The position numbers were made by a program, and so were the translations under genes. From positions 10,233,845 to 10,297,844 of the forward strand of contig OZ020524.1 of assembly GCA_963971425.1 (NCBI GenBank): 64,000 nucleotides of DNA, read 5' to 3'. Positions 47,761 through 58,626 of this stretch are shown here, in pieces (position 1 is the stretch's first letter; the number at the start of each line of letters is the position of its first letter). Origin of the DNA: Bryoerythrophyllum caledonicum. Lineage: Eukaryota; Streptophyta; Bryopsida; Pottiales; Pottiaceae. The notes beneath the pieces were generated by a model. That model saw only the letters and a list, made by a program, of their open reading frames with translations, was not told the DNA's origin and did no database searches.

Positions 47761-47870
47761 CCTCACCGGCCCTGGTGGTGTCTGCCCGGATCCTTGTTTT
47801 TTTTCCCTCGTCCTTTTGCAGTAAAGGTTCTCTTTACTTGTGTCAAAAAAAAATCTTTCAGAGTATTGCT

Positions 47871-48016
47871 TCGTCATAACCCTAACCACTGACACCTCTA
47901 CTAAATTCACAATGCCAACAAGGGGCTTGAGGAAGATGTCCATTGGCTTGGTTGACAATAATGACGCAACAACTTGCACAACCAAAACTTTGACCACAAG
48001 AGCTCAATATGGAATC
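47871..48016. other. Pre-insertion flank of the LINE
   Basis: Would be continuous with 13508 before the LINE arrived. No feature seen. Confidence 0.4.
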
Positions 48017-48292
48017 TGTCGTGCACAAACACATTGTGCAAAGATAACATTGTGTTTGCAAGTGAGAGCGCACAATTAGAGACAAACTTGGAGCAATGGT
48101 GACTAAACCATCATTGTTGCCTCTATAAATAACAAAAATAATAGTTTACAAAAGAAACTATCAACTACTCAGCAACCTAGGCTAGGAAAAAAGAAATAAA
48201 TACCAAGACCACAACATTTAGTAATTAATCTACAAGGACCCCTTTACTCGCCCCCTTTTCCCATACTAAAGCCCCTTTCACATCGGCAAACC
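48017..48292 (+). repeat. LTR-like promoter module, copy 1
   Basis: Starts TGTCGTGCACAAACACATTG and contains CTCTATAAAT at about 48120. It matches, diverged, 58163-58439 and the shorter 57558-57790. It is probably the upstream part of the 5' LTR of the + strand Gypsy piece that follows. Confidence 0.6.
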
Positions 48293-48892
48293 TATTAGGG
48301 ACATAGCCTCTAGAACCTTCTAGAAGTTTCCATCTACAACCTTTGGAAGCTTTTCTCGAAGTTTTTCGAAGTTTCCGTTAGCAAACTTTAGAAGCTTCTT
48401 TGGAAGTTTCTATTGGTAGTAATTCTAGGAGTATATACAGGAATCAAGACTGAAGAGTTCTCCAGTCTCGACAACGCACTTCTTGGTGTTCTAGCTCACC
48501 TTTCTTGGTGTTCTTCGTGTACTCATCTTGTTAAATCCTAGTTCTTGTTAGTTCTTGTCTTGAACTCTCTTCTAGCCTCACATCACTTATTGGCTATTTT
48601 TGTGTCCATGACGGTTTGTCTAGAGTGCACTTATCTCAAATATCAAATCTAGTTCCTCCTTGTTAGAGTGTGGGTTATCCCTCTTCTTGAAGGTATACTA
48701 GCAATTTAGAGGTTGCGGATTACCCTCCTCTAAATTGATATTTTCTTCTGTTACAATATTGGAATCTTCTTCTTCTTGGAGAGAGTGGATTACCCCTCTG
48801 CTTGAGGTTTCAAGGTATCTTTGAGGTTGCGGAGTACCCTCCTCTAAACCAATATTGCCTTCTTACAGAGTTACTCCTTTCTTTCTCTTAGA
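48293..48892 (+). other. LTR or leader region of the + strand Gypsy remnant
   Basis: Non-coding. The segment around 48665-48860 contains two diverged copies of a unit with GGTTGCGGATTACCCTCCTC (or GGAGTACC). No LTR end or primer site could be fixed. Confidence 0.4.
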
Positions 48893-49891
48893 ATGGTCGA
48901 AGGTCAAGACATTAGCATGGCTGAAAGTTCGGAATCCAACTAGGAGGCTATTATGAATGCTCTTGCTATGTTATGACATAGAACCGCTGAGATTGAAGGA
49001 GTCATTGTAAAACTTCACAATGGTGGAGCATCCAAAATAGCACAATCTAGGATTCACCAAACCCAAGCTTCCGCATGAGAAGAAGCAGCATTACCTTTGG
49101 TATGACAAGAACCACCGGTTTTACTAGTAAAGGAGCCTTGCGTTAGCCATCCAAAGAAGTTCGATGGAATGCGCTCCAAGTTTTGTGGTTTTGTTAATAA
49201 AATCCGATGGATAACAACTTTACAACCCAAACGCTATTTGAAGGAGGAGTCATGTGTTGGACTGGTTGGAACTTTGTTTACGGGACAAGCTCTATCATGG
49301 TTTGATCATTTGTTCGAGAAATGATCGTAAATTCTGAACAACTTCGAAACCTTTTTAGAGGCGTTTGCGGAAGCGTTTGGTGAACATGATAAGGCTCGAT
49401 GGGCTACAACAAAGATTTGGTCGCTACGTCAAAGAGCACGCTCTGCATCAATTTGTGCATCAAATTTGACTCAATTAGCATGCAACATCAACTGGGACGA
49501 AAAAGCATTGATAAATCAATTTTATTGGGGTTTAAGGGATGACATGAAAGATTTATTATTACCTCTTTCTGATCCGAGATTGCTCAACGCAGCCATTGGC
49601 CAAGCTGTTAAGTGCAATAATTGTCTGTTTCAACAACGCCAAGATCAACGCTCAAGACAACATTCAACTCGCGACAATCCAACTTTGTTGACAATCAGCC
49701 TAGCTTCACATTTAGAGGCGGAAGACATGCAAATTGACCCGGTATGGGTGAAACTCCTTACTTCGGAAGAAAAGAAGCCACATATGGAAGAAGGACTATG
49801 TTTGTATTGTAGTGAAGGAGGCCACATAGCTGGAAACTATCCCAAGGAACACAATCAACGCGCTATTAAGACCAGAGGCGCAATAATGTAG
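48893..49891 (+). pseudogene. Gypsy gag remnant (+ strand)
   Basis: From ATG 48893 the frame carries K-K-F-D-G-M-R-S-K-F and W-F-D-H-L-F-E-K, a retrotransposon gag core, to A-L-I-N-Q-F-Y-W-G-L near 49520. The zinc knuckle reads C-L-Y-C-S-E-G-G-H then N-Y-P, so its last Cys is lost (TGC/TGT to TAT fits one transition). There are several in-frame stops before 49466. Inactive. Confidence 0.75.
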
Positions 49892-49923
49892 GAAAACAAA
49901 GATGCCCAACCATAATAGGGACC

Positions 49924-50547
49924 ATGCGGCTAGACAATTCAATATTGCAACAACAACTAAATTCTTCTTTTTTTGCTCTGCCTGCTCGTTGTTTTACTAT
50001 TCTTTTGTCTTTTGGCCCTCAAAAATTGAAAACCTTAGCGATATTAGATTCAGGAGCATCTGCTTGTTTCTTAGATGAAGAGTATGCTAAATGTTACAAG
50101 ATTCCTCTAGTACAAAAACCTAAACCCGTTCATGTAGAAATAATAGATGGACGACCTTTATTGTCTGGTAGTGTCACCCATGAATCAGAACCTATAGAGG
50201 TTACACTTAAGGACCATAGAAGTTTTATTATTTTCAATATTATTAGAACCCCGTCATACCCTGTCATTCTTGGTATTTCCTGGTTAGAAATGCATATCCC
50301 ATCCATAGATTGGAGCTTACAAAGGATCACATTTTCCATAAGACATTCAAAAAACAAACCTGTTAGAAGATTTCAAATCAAGAAATCCTTATTTATTGAA
50401 GCAAGAGCGTTTGTAAGATCATCCAAGGAAGGCACACCATTTGTTATTTACGCAACTCTAACTAGTAGAGAGAAGACTTTAACAGCTAGTATATCGCAAC
50501 AATATAAGAATTTTCAAGTTGTATTTGAAAAAGAGAATGCCGACATG
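49924..50547 (+). pseudogene. Gypsy aspartic protease remnant, cut off before reverse transcriptase
   Basis: Same element as the upstream gag. I-L-D-S-G-A-S-A-C-F is the active-site loop, and Y-P-V-I-L-G-I-S-W-L is the flap-side hallmark of Gypsy proteases. The linker Y-K-N-F-Q-V-V-F-E-K that normally precedes the reverse transcriptase is present, then coding is cut at about 50547 where a - strand Gypsy remnant begins. No downstream half was found. Confidence 0.8.
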
Positions 50548-51780
50548 TGTTGCAGTGTGTAGAGTCAGTATTCCTCCGGAATGCACTTAATCGTCACTAA
50601 ATGCTTCCAAAGTAAACCACTCCGGTTTCCTTCCCACAAAGACCTATTGTTCTTCTCAGAATATCCCACATAACTAAACTACCAATCAATCCTTCATGGG
50701 CTAGCTATTTTATTCACTCATTTACTACGGATCCAGATCCTTCCGGAGTCCAAAACTTATACAATGGTTTCCGGAACTAGTTTCCCGAACAACCGGTAGG
50801 TAGTTTGATTATTCTGTGTTCCCCTCAATGAGTTTTCTCGAAGGTTTAAACGAGTGACCGGAAGGCCACTGATCCTATTTTGTATAAGTGGCCGGATTCT
50901 CCACTGCCTTGTGACTTTAAGTGGCTAGACATCCACTGCCCCAGAACTTATAGTGGTTGGGCACCTACTCTCCCTACTCTGCTAACCGGTGATTGATTGT
51001 TGCTGCTAGACTTAGACTCTCACATCATCCGGATGGCCTTCCAAATGCGGTCACACATAGACAGGTCCGGATTACAACGACATTCCGGTAAATACGGTTG
51101 TGATTCTCCGGAGCAGGTGTTACCATTTACCAAGAGTACTCCGTCTAGACCTACGCATCAGGCTTATTCCTATCTTGGGGATAAACTCCGGCCTCGACCG
51201 AAATCCAGGTTAGCATGGATTCTTCCGTGTCCTAGACATTACCATGAACACCTCTATAGTTCATCTCTTCCCCTCCTGGCTTCTTCCGAATCCTGGAAAC
51301 TTCCAGAAACACCTCTGCAATAGCCCTCCAACTCTTCCGGGCGATCTCCTAATACAGGTCTCAACCGGTTTCTCTCTAGCAAACAGGATATCACTCTACT
51401 CCAAAAGAATTCTTACACAACAACACCTACCAGAATGGATCCGTTACTCACAAAGGCAACACTCCACACCAACGAGACTAGGAAGCAAATCTAGTAGAAA
51501 GGTCTGGGGTATATTCAACGTAAGAAAACAAGATGATGAGTTTTGCCAAAACACCCCTGCTAAGTACTAATTAAGTCCCCTAATCTTAGTCTGCCTCCTA
51601 TCTGTTAGAAATTCGGAAAATCTTATCTAAAAGATCCGCGAAATTCAGAAAATTTTGAGATTAGATTTCAGATCCTATAATCCCGGAAAAGTTTCCGATC
51701 TCCGAATTTCCTACCTTAAGCTACAAAAACTGGCAGTTGGTTCCATCCTCAGCCGGGTGCAACTTGAGCCCCATTGTTAA
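50548..51780 (-). repeat. Probable 3' LTR of the truncated Gypsy
   Basis: No ORF; many TTCCGG and CCGGT motifs. Near 51751-51775 GCCGGGTGCAACTTGAGCCC resembles GCCGGGTGCAGGTAGAGCCC at about 58553-58572 near the methyltransferase element. The inner boundary is not fixed. Confidence 0.45.
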
Positions 51781-53118
51781 TCATTGTCGGTCTGAAATTA
51801 CAGCCAAAAAAATGCTACATCTAAATCTAATTCTAAAACGGGGCACCCGGCACCCAATTTCTCCCACTTTTGCACGCGGGAGATATCTCCAAACTTCCAA
51901 AGAAACCCGTTGCTTACCCTTTCCCTTCTTTGATGTTGATGGAGAAGAGTCGACCTTCCAAGTCGACGGTTCGGCAGCTGGAAAAATCCTTACCACCAGA
52001 GTTCTAGAGTCCGGAGGCGGAGGTTGCCGTTCCAATGCAGCCTTCGGAACTGGAGGCGACTGTCATTCCGACTTAGCAGTCAGTTTGACCTCTCTAACCA
52101 GGTCCGTGTAACTTCTGGAAGGACTCCCTGGTCCGTGTGCCAGCCTCCTCTTCCGGCTCGCTTCCTTGGACGGCTCGGCCTCTTCTGAGCTTAACGATCC
52201 GGATGAAATATTGGTGTCCGGACTCTCCGGTTCCGAATCCTTGTCTCGTGCCCTCTTCTGCGCCCTCCGGTCTTCCTCCGGAGTGTTTGTTGTTGCTGAG
52301 TCCGGCACTGGTTCAACTTCCCCTCCGGACTCTTCTTCCGTCTCCTCACCTCCGTACTTGTGAAAGCTTAAGACTTCTTCATACACCCTCTGTTTCGTCT
52401 GGGTGAGTTGCTGATGGTGGCAGTAGAACTGCGCCACATAGGAGGCCAGAGGAGTCGCGGATTTCTTCACCTACTAGAGATTCGCCACCAGCCGGTTGAT
52501 CATCTCGCTAATGAGAGTCCCTCAATCCACCAGGATCTTTCCCCGGAGTGCTCCGAGGAAAGTGCACACCCACTTCGACACCAGCCGCTTCGATTTTTCC
52601 GGATGGAAGATAGGGTTGAGAAACCCTAGGAGGAGCCGGGCGTCTAGATGCTTCAAGTCCTGGATGTTGTACCCCTCATTTGGGTCACCCTTTCCTTCAA
52701 ACTCTTCCGCCAGGAACTTGTCCCCCCGTTCCACTACCTTGGTACGGCCGGCCCGGAAATCATACGCTTGCGACCATTCCGGAACTCTCCATAGTTCCGG
52801 ATGGGCCCGTAGCATCCATTCATACTTGGAGTCCGGCGTTCCTATCAACTCCCGGACGAAAACCTCTTCGCGGATGCCCCATGCAACGTCTAGGAACCCG
52901 TCGTAGCCCATTGCCTTTAAGCTCCCCTTCGGTAAGCTGTATTTGTCTGGGTCTGCAGGGATTTCCGGCAGAACTTTCATCAAGGACAAAAGCGCAACGG
53001 CCGGCGCTTCGTCTCGATTTCCTCTTCCATCCCTCTTCGTCTTCTTCTTCTTGGCTACATCGCCCCTCTTCATCGGTTCTGCCAAATTCCTCACCTTCTC
53101 TCGATGTTGTCCCTGCAC
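51781..53118 (-). pseudogene. Extra 3' ORF (ORFx) of the truncated Gypsy
   Basis: One frame of about 446 codons. Stops TGA near 52520, two adjacent TAG near 52471-52476, and TGA at 52063 all fit CGA to TGA or CAG to TAG. The start is uncertain: 53118 is a GTG, and an ATG lies near 53067 before a run of Lys. The middle region (F-L-G-A-L-R-G-K-I-L-V-D, then L-A-S-Y-V-A-Q-F-Y) aligns loosely with V-A-T-L-R-G-M-Q-M-N and C-S-N-Y-V-S-N-I-I of the ORFx at 33806-35482. The C-terminal part is acidic and Ser/Pro-rich. Function unknown. Confidence 0.55.
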
Positions 53119-53572
53119 GCACCGTCCTCACAAAAGCTCTTCCTAACGGATACACGTCCGTTCTAACTATCAATGCGGCAAACCCTAACGGCCATCAGTT
53201 AGGAGAAGGAAAGAGAGAGAGAGAGCGAGAGCGAAATGTGCAAAGAAAGAAAGAAAGAGGTTTCCCTCGCGTCGTGGCCTTTTGTAGTTGGCAATTAGAC
53301 CAGCCTTCGGAAAAAGTACGGCTGATGGTGATAGCTCCGGATGACAGACTTCCCTGGGGTTACGATAACTATTCCGGCCATCAGTTTAGCAGCTTTAGGA
53401 CTAATTAGGGATTTCAACCGATTTCAGCCGTCTTTATTCTTACAAACTGACTATAGGTTCTATTCTAGTCCAGACTGCCGTACATACTTAATTAATTTTT
53501 TTGTTTTTTCCGGATTTTTAGGTTAACTTTCGGAACCTTATGGAAACGGATTCCCACATTACCCCTTTTTCA

Positions 53573-54268
53573 CCCATGAGCGTCCTCGCGAACGCTTCCA
53601 ATATGGCCTTCCGGATTGTAAAGCTTGACTCTAGAATCGTTAGTTCTAGTATCCAGCAGTCTCCCTACTAAATCTTCTAATTGAAGAGATCCGTTTGAGT
53701 AAATTTGAACAACTCTAAAGGGTCCCATCCAGCGGGTATGTAATTTACCTAGAAAGTCCTTATGACAGCTGTCAAAGAGGAGTACAAAATTGCCCTCCTC
53801 AATTCCGGTGTCCGTTGGCAATTTCCGGTCATACGCCTCCTTCCGGCGTTCTTGGACTTCTTTGGTCCTCTCTAGGGCATCCATCCGGCTTTCCTCGAGA
53901 TTGTCGATGTCCTCCAGCCGTTGATGTACGTCCGGTATCCGGTCTCCATGCCGGAAGGATAAGATCCGGAAGGTCTCCACTTCCGTTTCTACGGCTTGTA
54001 GCACCTCTTGTCCATAAACCAAAAAGAAGGGACTCTAACCGGTGGTACTTTTATACGCCGTATTGTATGCATAGACGGCTGAGTTGAGCTTCTTGTCCCA
54101 GTCCATCTTGTGAGAGGCGACCACCTTGGTCAAAATCTTGTAGATGATGCCATTCGCGCATTTTGTCAACCCGTTTGCTTTCGGATTGTATGGAGTCGTT
54201 TTTCGGTGTCGGATGTCATACCGTCCGGTTAGGTCAGCTACAACCTCATTCAGAAAATGGGTTCCCAG
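53573..54268 (-). pseudogene. Gypsy integrase C-terminal half
   Basis: L-G-T-H-F-L-N-E-V-V, then R-K-T-T-P-Y-N-P-K-A-N-G, then S-P-F-F-L-V-Y-G-Q-E-V and the C-terminal D-R-K region ending before 53570. One TAG at about 54036 precedes S-P-F-F and fits CAG. The catalytic Glu position reads as a different residue (A-N-G-L-T-K). No chromodomain. Confidence 0.75.
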
Positions 54269-54530
54269 AGAGGTTGAGGCGCGGCAACTTGTATTTCCTC
54301 AAGAATGGACTGAACGTAAAAATCTAATTTTGGTAATCTTGCATTACTTTTATTTCTTGCAATTTTAAATGGTTATTCCCTAGTCAACGACGTCAAAATT
54401 TTAATTTAGAGCAATTTTCAACTTTTGTATTTTTTATTTTGAATATTTGCAATTAACTTTTGATGCAGCTTAACGGAGGTGTCTTTGGCCAAAACATGAG
54501 GGATGCCTCTTCCAACATATTTGATATTAA
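54258..54530 (+). other. Possible pair of small exons of unknown gene
   Basis: An open stretch up to about 54328 (E-A-R-Q-L-V-F-P-Q-E-W-T-E-R) ends at a GTAATC donor. After a T-rich tract and TTTGATGCAG, 54470-54529 reads N-G-G-V-F-G-Q-N-M-R-D-A-S-S-N-I-F-D-I and ends at GTATGT. Phases agree. It may be a fragment of a host or TE gene cut by the Gypsy remnant. Family not recognised. Confidence 0.25.
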
Positions 54531-55520
54531 GTATGTTTTTTTATTTCATTTGTCCTACCCACCTCTTCAAATGTAGACATAGAACTTTTGCTTTATTAAA
54601 TTCTACTAGTTTTCCTTCAAAGAGTACAATTCTTGTCTTCAGAAAATATTTTCAAAAGTGGATTTTATTCTTCATGCACTATGTTGCACTAAACCATCTC
54701 ATAGGCATTTGTGTCATTTAAAGCGTTAAATTTAAAGCCATAAATAGAGATTCCAAAATTAATGGTGAAGTCTTCTTTTAATCCATAAAATGAACTCAAA
54801 TATTTAGATTAAAATGGTCGAAGGAAAAAACTGGTATTTTTTATAGTTGGTTTCAATGGTCTTCACTTGTCTAAAATCTCTACCAATGTACTTTACCAAT
54901 ACTTGAGATTTTGAGAATCCTTCAATTTATTTCACCACATATCATTTCTAATTTCCCAGTCTATAATAGTAGGTCGGAAGAAAAAAATTAGTTTCATTTC
55001 CAAATTAAAAATTTTAACATGTACAGACTGAAAATTAAAATTGGAAAGAAAATAATTGAACCTACAAGCTACACGCTACTTCTAGAAGTAAAAAAAAATC
55101 GGAATAAGGAGAAAAATACCAAAAAAAAATTTACGTGTAGATAATATAATTTCTTTTGCACCTTGTCCAATTGGATGATAAAACATCTTTTTTTGGCCAA
55201 CATCACTATAGATAGAATAATTATTTTAAAGGTCTGCTAAAACAATAATGCAATAAACTATAGCGATGCAATTCATGAATTGGTATATAATAACCAAAAT
55301 TCATTCATGTGAGTAACAACGTATAACTTTATAAGCAATATTTGCTCCACAATTGAAATGTTAAATACCTGTGCAACACATTCAAGATAGTCAGAGAAAA
55401 AAGAACTTAACAACCTTGCGTTTTTCAAAATTTAGATTTAGGGACTTACAAATTCAATATTCAACGAGTGAAAGCACAACTTCAAACTTCTCCTTGGAAT
55501 TGCAATAAGTTAAAAGTTCC
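54531..55520. other. AT-rich non-coding DNA
   Basis: No gene, repeat or exon recognised. Confidence 0.5.
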
Positions 55521-55526
55521 AAAAAA

Positions 55527-56105
55527 TGACCACCGGGTAGACTATGGCCACAAAGGTCGTCCACACCGAGGGTTGCAACTTAGGCGCCTCACCTCATGGA
55601 GCGGCCGGCTGATCACCGAGCCGGCTGCATATCAGGCTATAAGCCCTCGACTACAAAGGGTTGCCTAAGAATGACCTGGGTAGGGCGACCTATCCCAAGG
55701 AGCAACCCGCGGGCAACCGGGCCGGTCGTCTGCCGGTCGCCCATGTTGAGGGGTCGCCCAAAGGTAACATTGGAAGGTCGATCCCTCCCAAGGCGCGACT
55801 GGGCCGGTTGCCTGCCAGTTAAAGAGGTCGCCCAATAGTGACCTATGAAGGGTGATTTCTTCCAATGAGCAACGAGCGCGCGACCGGGTCCATCGCCCAA
55901 GAGTGACCTTAGGAGGGCGATTGGGCGCCAACCGCGGGGATGGGCGGGTGACCGGGTGACCCTGTCTCGCGACCGAGCGTCCGTGTTGGGCGAGCAGAAG
56001 ACCTATTGGGCGACCAGGCGACCTTGCAATCGGACGACCCTGCTTTACGACCAGGCGACTCTGTTGGGCAACCGAACTACTGGACAACCGTGTCGGACGA
56101 CCGAG
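55527..56105. repeat. GGGCGACC-rich degenerate tandem array
   Basis: Units of about 70-75 bp around 55658-55930 share GGTCGCCCAA, GTGACCT, AGGGCGA, AGCAAC and GCGACCGGG. They then collapse into shorter GACCAGGCGACC repeats. Sharp GC-rich island in AT-rich DNA. ORFs on both strands are artefacts. It resembles in style the subterminal arrays of the hAT-type element, though its sequence differs. Confidence 0.75.
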
Positions 56106-56700
56106 CGAGTTTCAAAATTCTAATTTAGAACGCTTAGGGTCTTAATAATATACTTAAAAAATAAATTAGGAATTACCTAGCACCTAGGATTAATTCAATT
56201 GATGTCTTATGTATACATGAGGATAAATATAGAGGTCAAATTTTAAGAAGCTGGATTTAAGTTGTGGAATCGAAGCTCAATGCATAGGCTGTGAAGTGTC
56301 GAAAGTAAACCAAGCCCACACCAACTAGGGTGGACTTGGTATGCTAGTTTCTCTATGCTTCTAACACCTAATTCTTGATCACACTGTTATAAACAAAAAC
56401 ATGGCACAATGGATCACGCTTAGAAACACACTAGGGAAAACCATAGGAATCCTACACATATATGGTCCCCCCTTATTTTATCAATGAATTATTTTGTGGA
56501 AAACTCTCAATTTGAATATTACTTCAATCTTGTCAATGGATAGCTTGTGGTAACTTGAATTTTGTTGAGTCTGCACGAGACAAGTTATCGGCCATGGGGA
56601 GAACTATGTCGGAAACAAAACCCTTGGCATTGATTTGCTTAAAGCCCATTTCATTCTTAAGGATTTCTTCCGCTACGACCAACTAATAACTTACACCTAC
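56106..56700. other. Non-coding or unrecognised DNA before a LINE fragment
   Basis: No clear ORF. It may include more of the decayed LINE that follows. Confidence 0.3.
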
Positions 56701-57557
56701 GATAACATGTATATGAGACAAACAAAATATTAGCTAGACTTGATGGATTTTACTCTTTCTCATACTCTAATAGTATTTCAGATAGCCACATTAAAAAATA
56801 CAAAATCCTAGGTGACTGTGGTCATTCAGACCACCTTCCAATCTTGGTAACCATGGAATTAAAACACTATAGACCACGAAGGGCTAACTTCAAGATGAAC
56901 CTAGCTCATCTAGACAAGGAAGACATAATAAAGGAATTTATCAACAGATAAAGAGCATGCCCACTCCGCTTAGGCTTCTTTGGCAAAATTTTAAGAGTGC
57001 TAAAATGGTATAAGGGTATGTGCAAAGCGAAAGCTAATTACGAAAAAAAGTTACACCTTAGGTTCCAATTGGAGAAAGACCAAGGCATCCTCCAATTCAA
57101 CTCTAGAGATGAAGGTGTTCAAGTTAGATTTATCCTAGCTAAAAATGAGTTGTAACTCCTTGGAGATTGGAAAGTTGAGGCAAAACATTTGAAGCCGGAT
57201 GTGGAAGAAGAAGGTTGGTGAAAAGGTCCCAAAGGTTTTTTCCAAGCATCCAAACAGTGGACAATCCAAACCACCATCTTCAAACCGGAGGACTCAAGGG
57301 GCATCTCACGTTGAGGTCAATTTAAACTTGAGGATATCTGAACTTGATTTTTATTCTAACTTATATTCTAAATGTGAAGCTTCTAGGTTAATTAAAGACA
57401 TGCAACAATCTACATTACGGGGACTGAGCTCTAAGTTAGACGAAGCTATGAGTGGTTTTCCACAAGGCTCCAATGATTCTAGATGAATTGAACAAAAATT
57501 CTTAAAGAAATAGCCTCTAGTAAGGCCTCAGACTATAATGGCATTGTGGCTAAATTT
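56700..57557 (+). pseudogene. Degenerate LINE fragment, endonuclease end and linker
   Basis: H-S-D-H-L-P-I-L-V near 56830 matches the end of a LINE endonuclease (compare S-D-H-L-P at about 29420). The following Lys/Glu-rich linker (H-L-R-F-Q-L-E-K-D-Q near 57050) corresponds to the region before the reverse transcriptase. Many stops. It ends at 57557 where an LTR module starts. Confidence 0.55.
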
Positions 57558-57790
57558 TGTCGTGCACAACCGCATCGTGCCAAGATAACATCGTGCTAAT
57601 CAGGTGAGAACGCACAGTCAGAGACAACTCGAGAGTAACGGTGACATAACCACCACCGTTACCTCTATAAAACAATAATACAATGCACACTTACACACTT
57701 TCAGCAATCCAGACTTGGGGAAAAAGAAATAAATGACCCATGACCTCGTACACCAAGAAGTAGTAAGCGGTCTCCAAGTACCCCTTTACT
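57558..57790 (+). repeat. LTR-like promoter module, copy 2 (truncated)
   Basis: 233 bp identical to 58163-58395 except one base. It begins TGTCGTGCACAACC and contains CTCTATAAAACAATAATACA. It breaks off at the start of CGCCCCC present in the other copies. Confidence 0.8.
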
Positions 57791-58162
57791 AATAGACAAG
57801 TAGAAAATACTCATAAACTACACATAGTCAAGCCAATGCCATTCTTAAAGAATGAACGCATAATAACAATGGAGTTAAAGGAGTGCACGCACGCACGCAC
57901 TCTCTCACTCCATCACGTGGGAGACTCAACTTGAGAAAGATGAGTCTCCCCACACTACACGTGGAGGTCATTTGGACTCCACGTCCCAAATGAGGTGTCA
58001 AAAGACACCACCAAGGCCCTAAAAGTCAAAGCACACTAATACTAACTCTAATTAACAACTAAAGCTAGCATCCAGGGTTTCCTTGGGCCATTTAACCTCC
58101 TAGTTGGTTTACAACGCGTAAACCAACCTCCACAAACCCTCCAACGCGTCGAACCTGACAGC
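57791..58162. other. Spacer between two LTR-module copies
   Basis: Non-coding, with a CGCACGCACGCAC microsatellite near 57885 and several short inverted repeats (GTGGGAGACTC and GAGTCTCCC). It might be part of a longer LTR with a duplicated module. Confidence 0.35.
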
Positions 58163-58592
58163 TGTCGTGCACAACCGCATCGTGCCAAGATAACATCGTG
58201 CTAATCAGGTGAGAACGCACAGTCAGAGACAACTCGAGAGTAACGGTGACATAACCACCATCGTTACCTCTATAAAACAATAATACAATGCACACTTACA
58301 CACTTTCAGCAATCCAGACTTGGGGAAAAAGAAATAAATGACCCATGACCTCGTACACCAAGAAGTAGTAAGCGGTCTCCAAGTACCCCTTTACTCGCCC
58401 CCTTCGCCCGTGCTGAAGCCCCTTTCACACCGGCGAACCACACAGTTTATATGTAAACTGAATGATAACCGCGAATGAAAACCTCTCAAAACCATAGAAT
58501 CACTGTAATCCACATGAAAAGGCGCTAAAAGACTTAACAAACAAAGGGTAGGCCGGGTGCAGGTAGAGCCCCATCGTTAATCGCCTCTAACA
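58163..58592. repeat. LTR module copy 3 and probable 3' LTR of the methyltransferase retroelement
   Basis: TG at 58163 and CA at 58592 bound a 430-bp segment directly after the ORF end of the - strand element. Its left two-thirds match copies 1 and 2; its right end matches a motif at 51751. The TATA-like CTCTATAAAA lies on the + strand, opposite to the element, so the LTR assignment is tentative. The 5' LTR is beyond the window. Confidence 0.4.
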
Positions 58593-58626
58593 TATTTTTA
58601 ATGCTAGACCTTGTCCACTCAGACCC

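Larger units (their letters stand above)
13526..47853 (+). mobile_element. LINE retrotransposon split by two nested insertions (about 7.2 kb of own sequence)
   Basis: The target duplication is 17 bp with two mismatches, TCTTACAGAGTATCGCT at 13509-13525 and TCTTTCAGAGTATTGCT at 47854-47870. A 9-A tail lies at 47845-47853. The LINE's own segments are 13526-14431, 27006-30725 and 45232-47853: a 5' UTR, an ORF1 with a DUF4283-like domain and zinc knuckle, then an ORF2 with apurinic endonuclease, reverse transcriptase and zf-RVT. A Mutator-like transposon and a hAT-type element sit inside it. It appears full length but is dead, with many in-frame stops and some frameshifts. L1-like from domain order; the clade was not resolved. 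Confidence 0.88.
50548..54268 (-). mobile_element. Truncated Gypsy element (- strand): integrase end, extra ORF, 3' LTR
   Basis: Integrase C-terminal half (54268-53570), then an extra ORF (53118-51781), then a CCGG-rich non-coding region down to about 50548 that I take as the 3' LTR; a TGTTGCAG start at 50548 would be its outer end. Everything upstream of the integrase middle is missing. Organisation matches the 3' half of the young Gypsy at 32694-43147, but the sequence is clearly different. Confidence 0.7.

Noticed and set aside
55527..56105. CRISPR-like array of repeats
   Set aside because: Units are degenerate, contiguous and without unique spacers; eukaryotic context.
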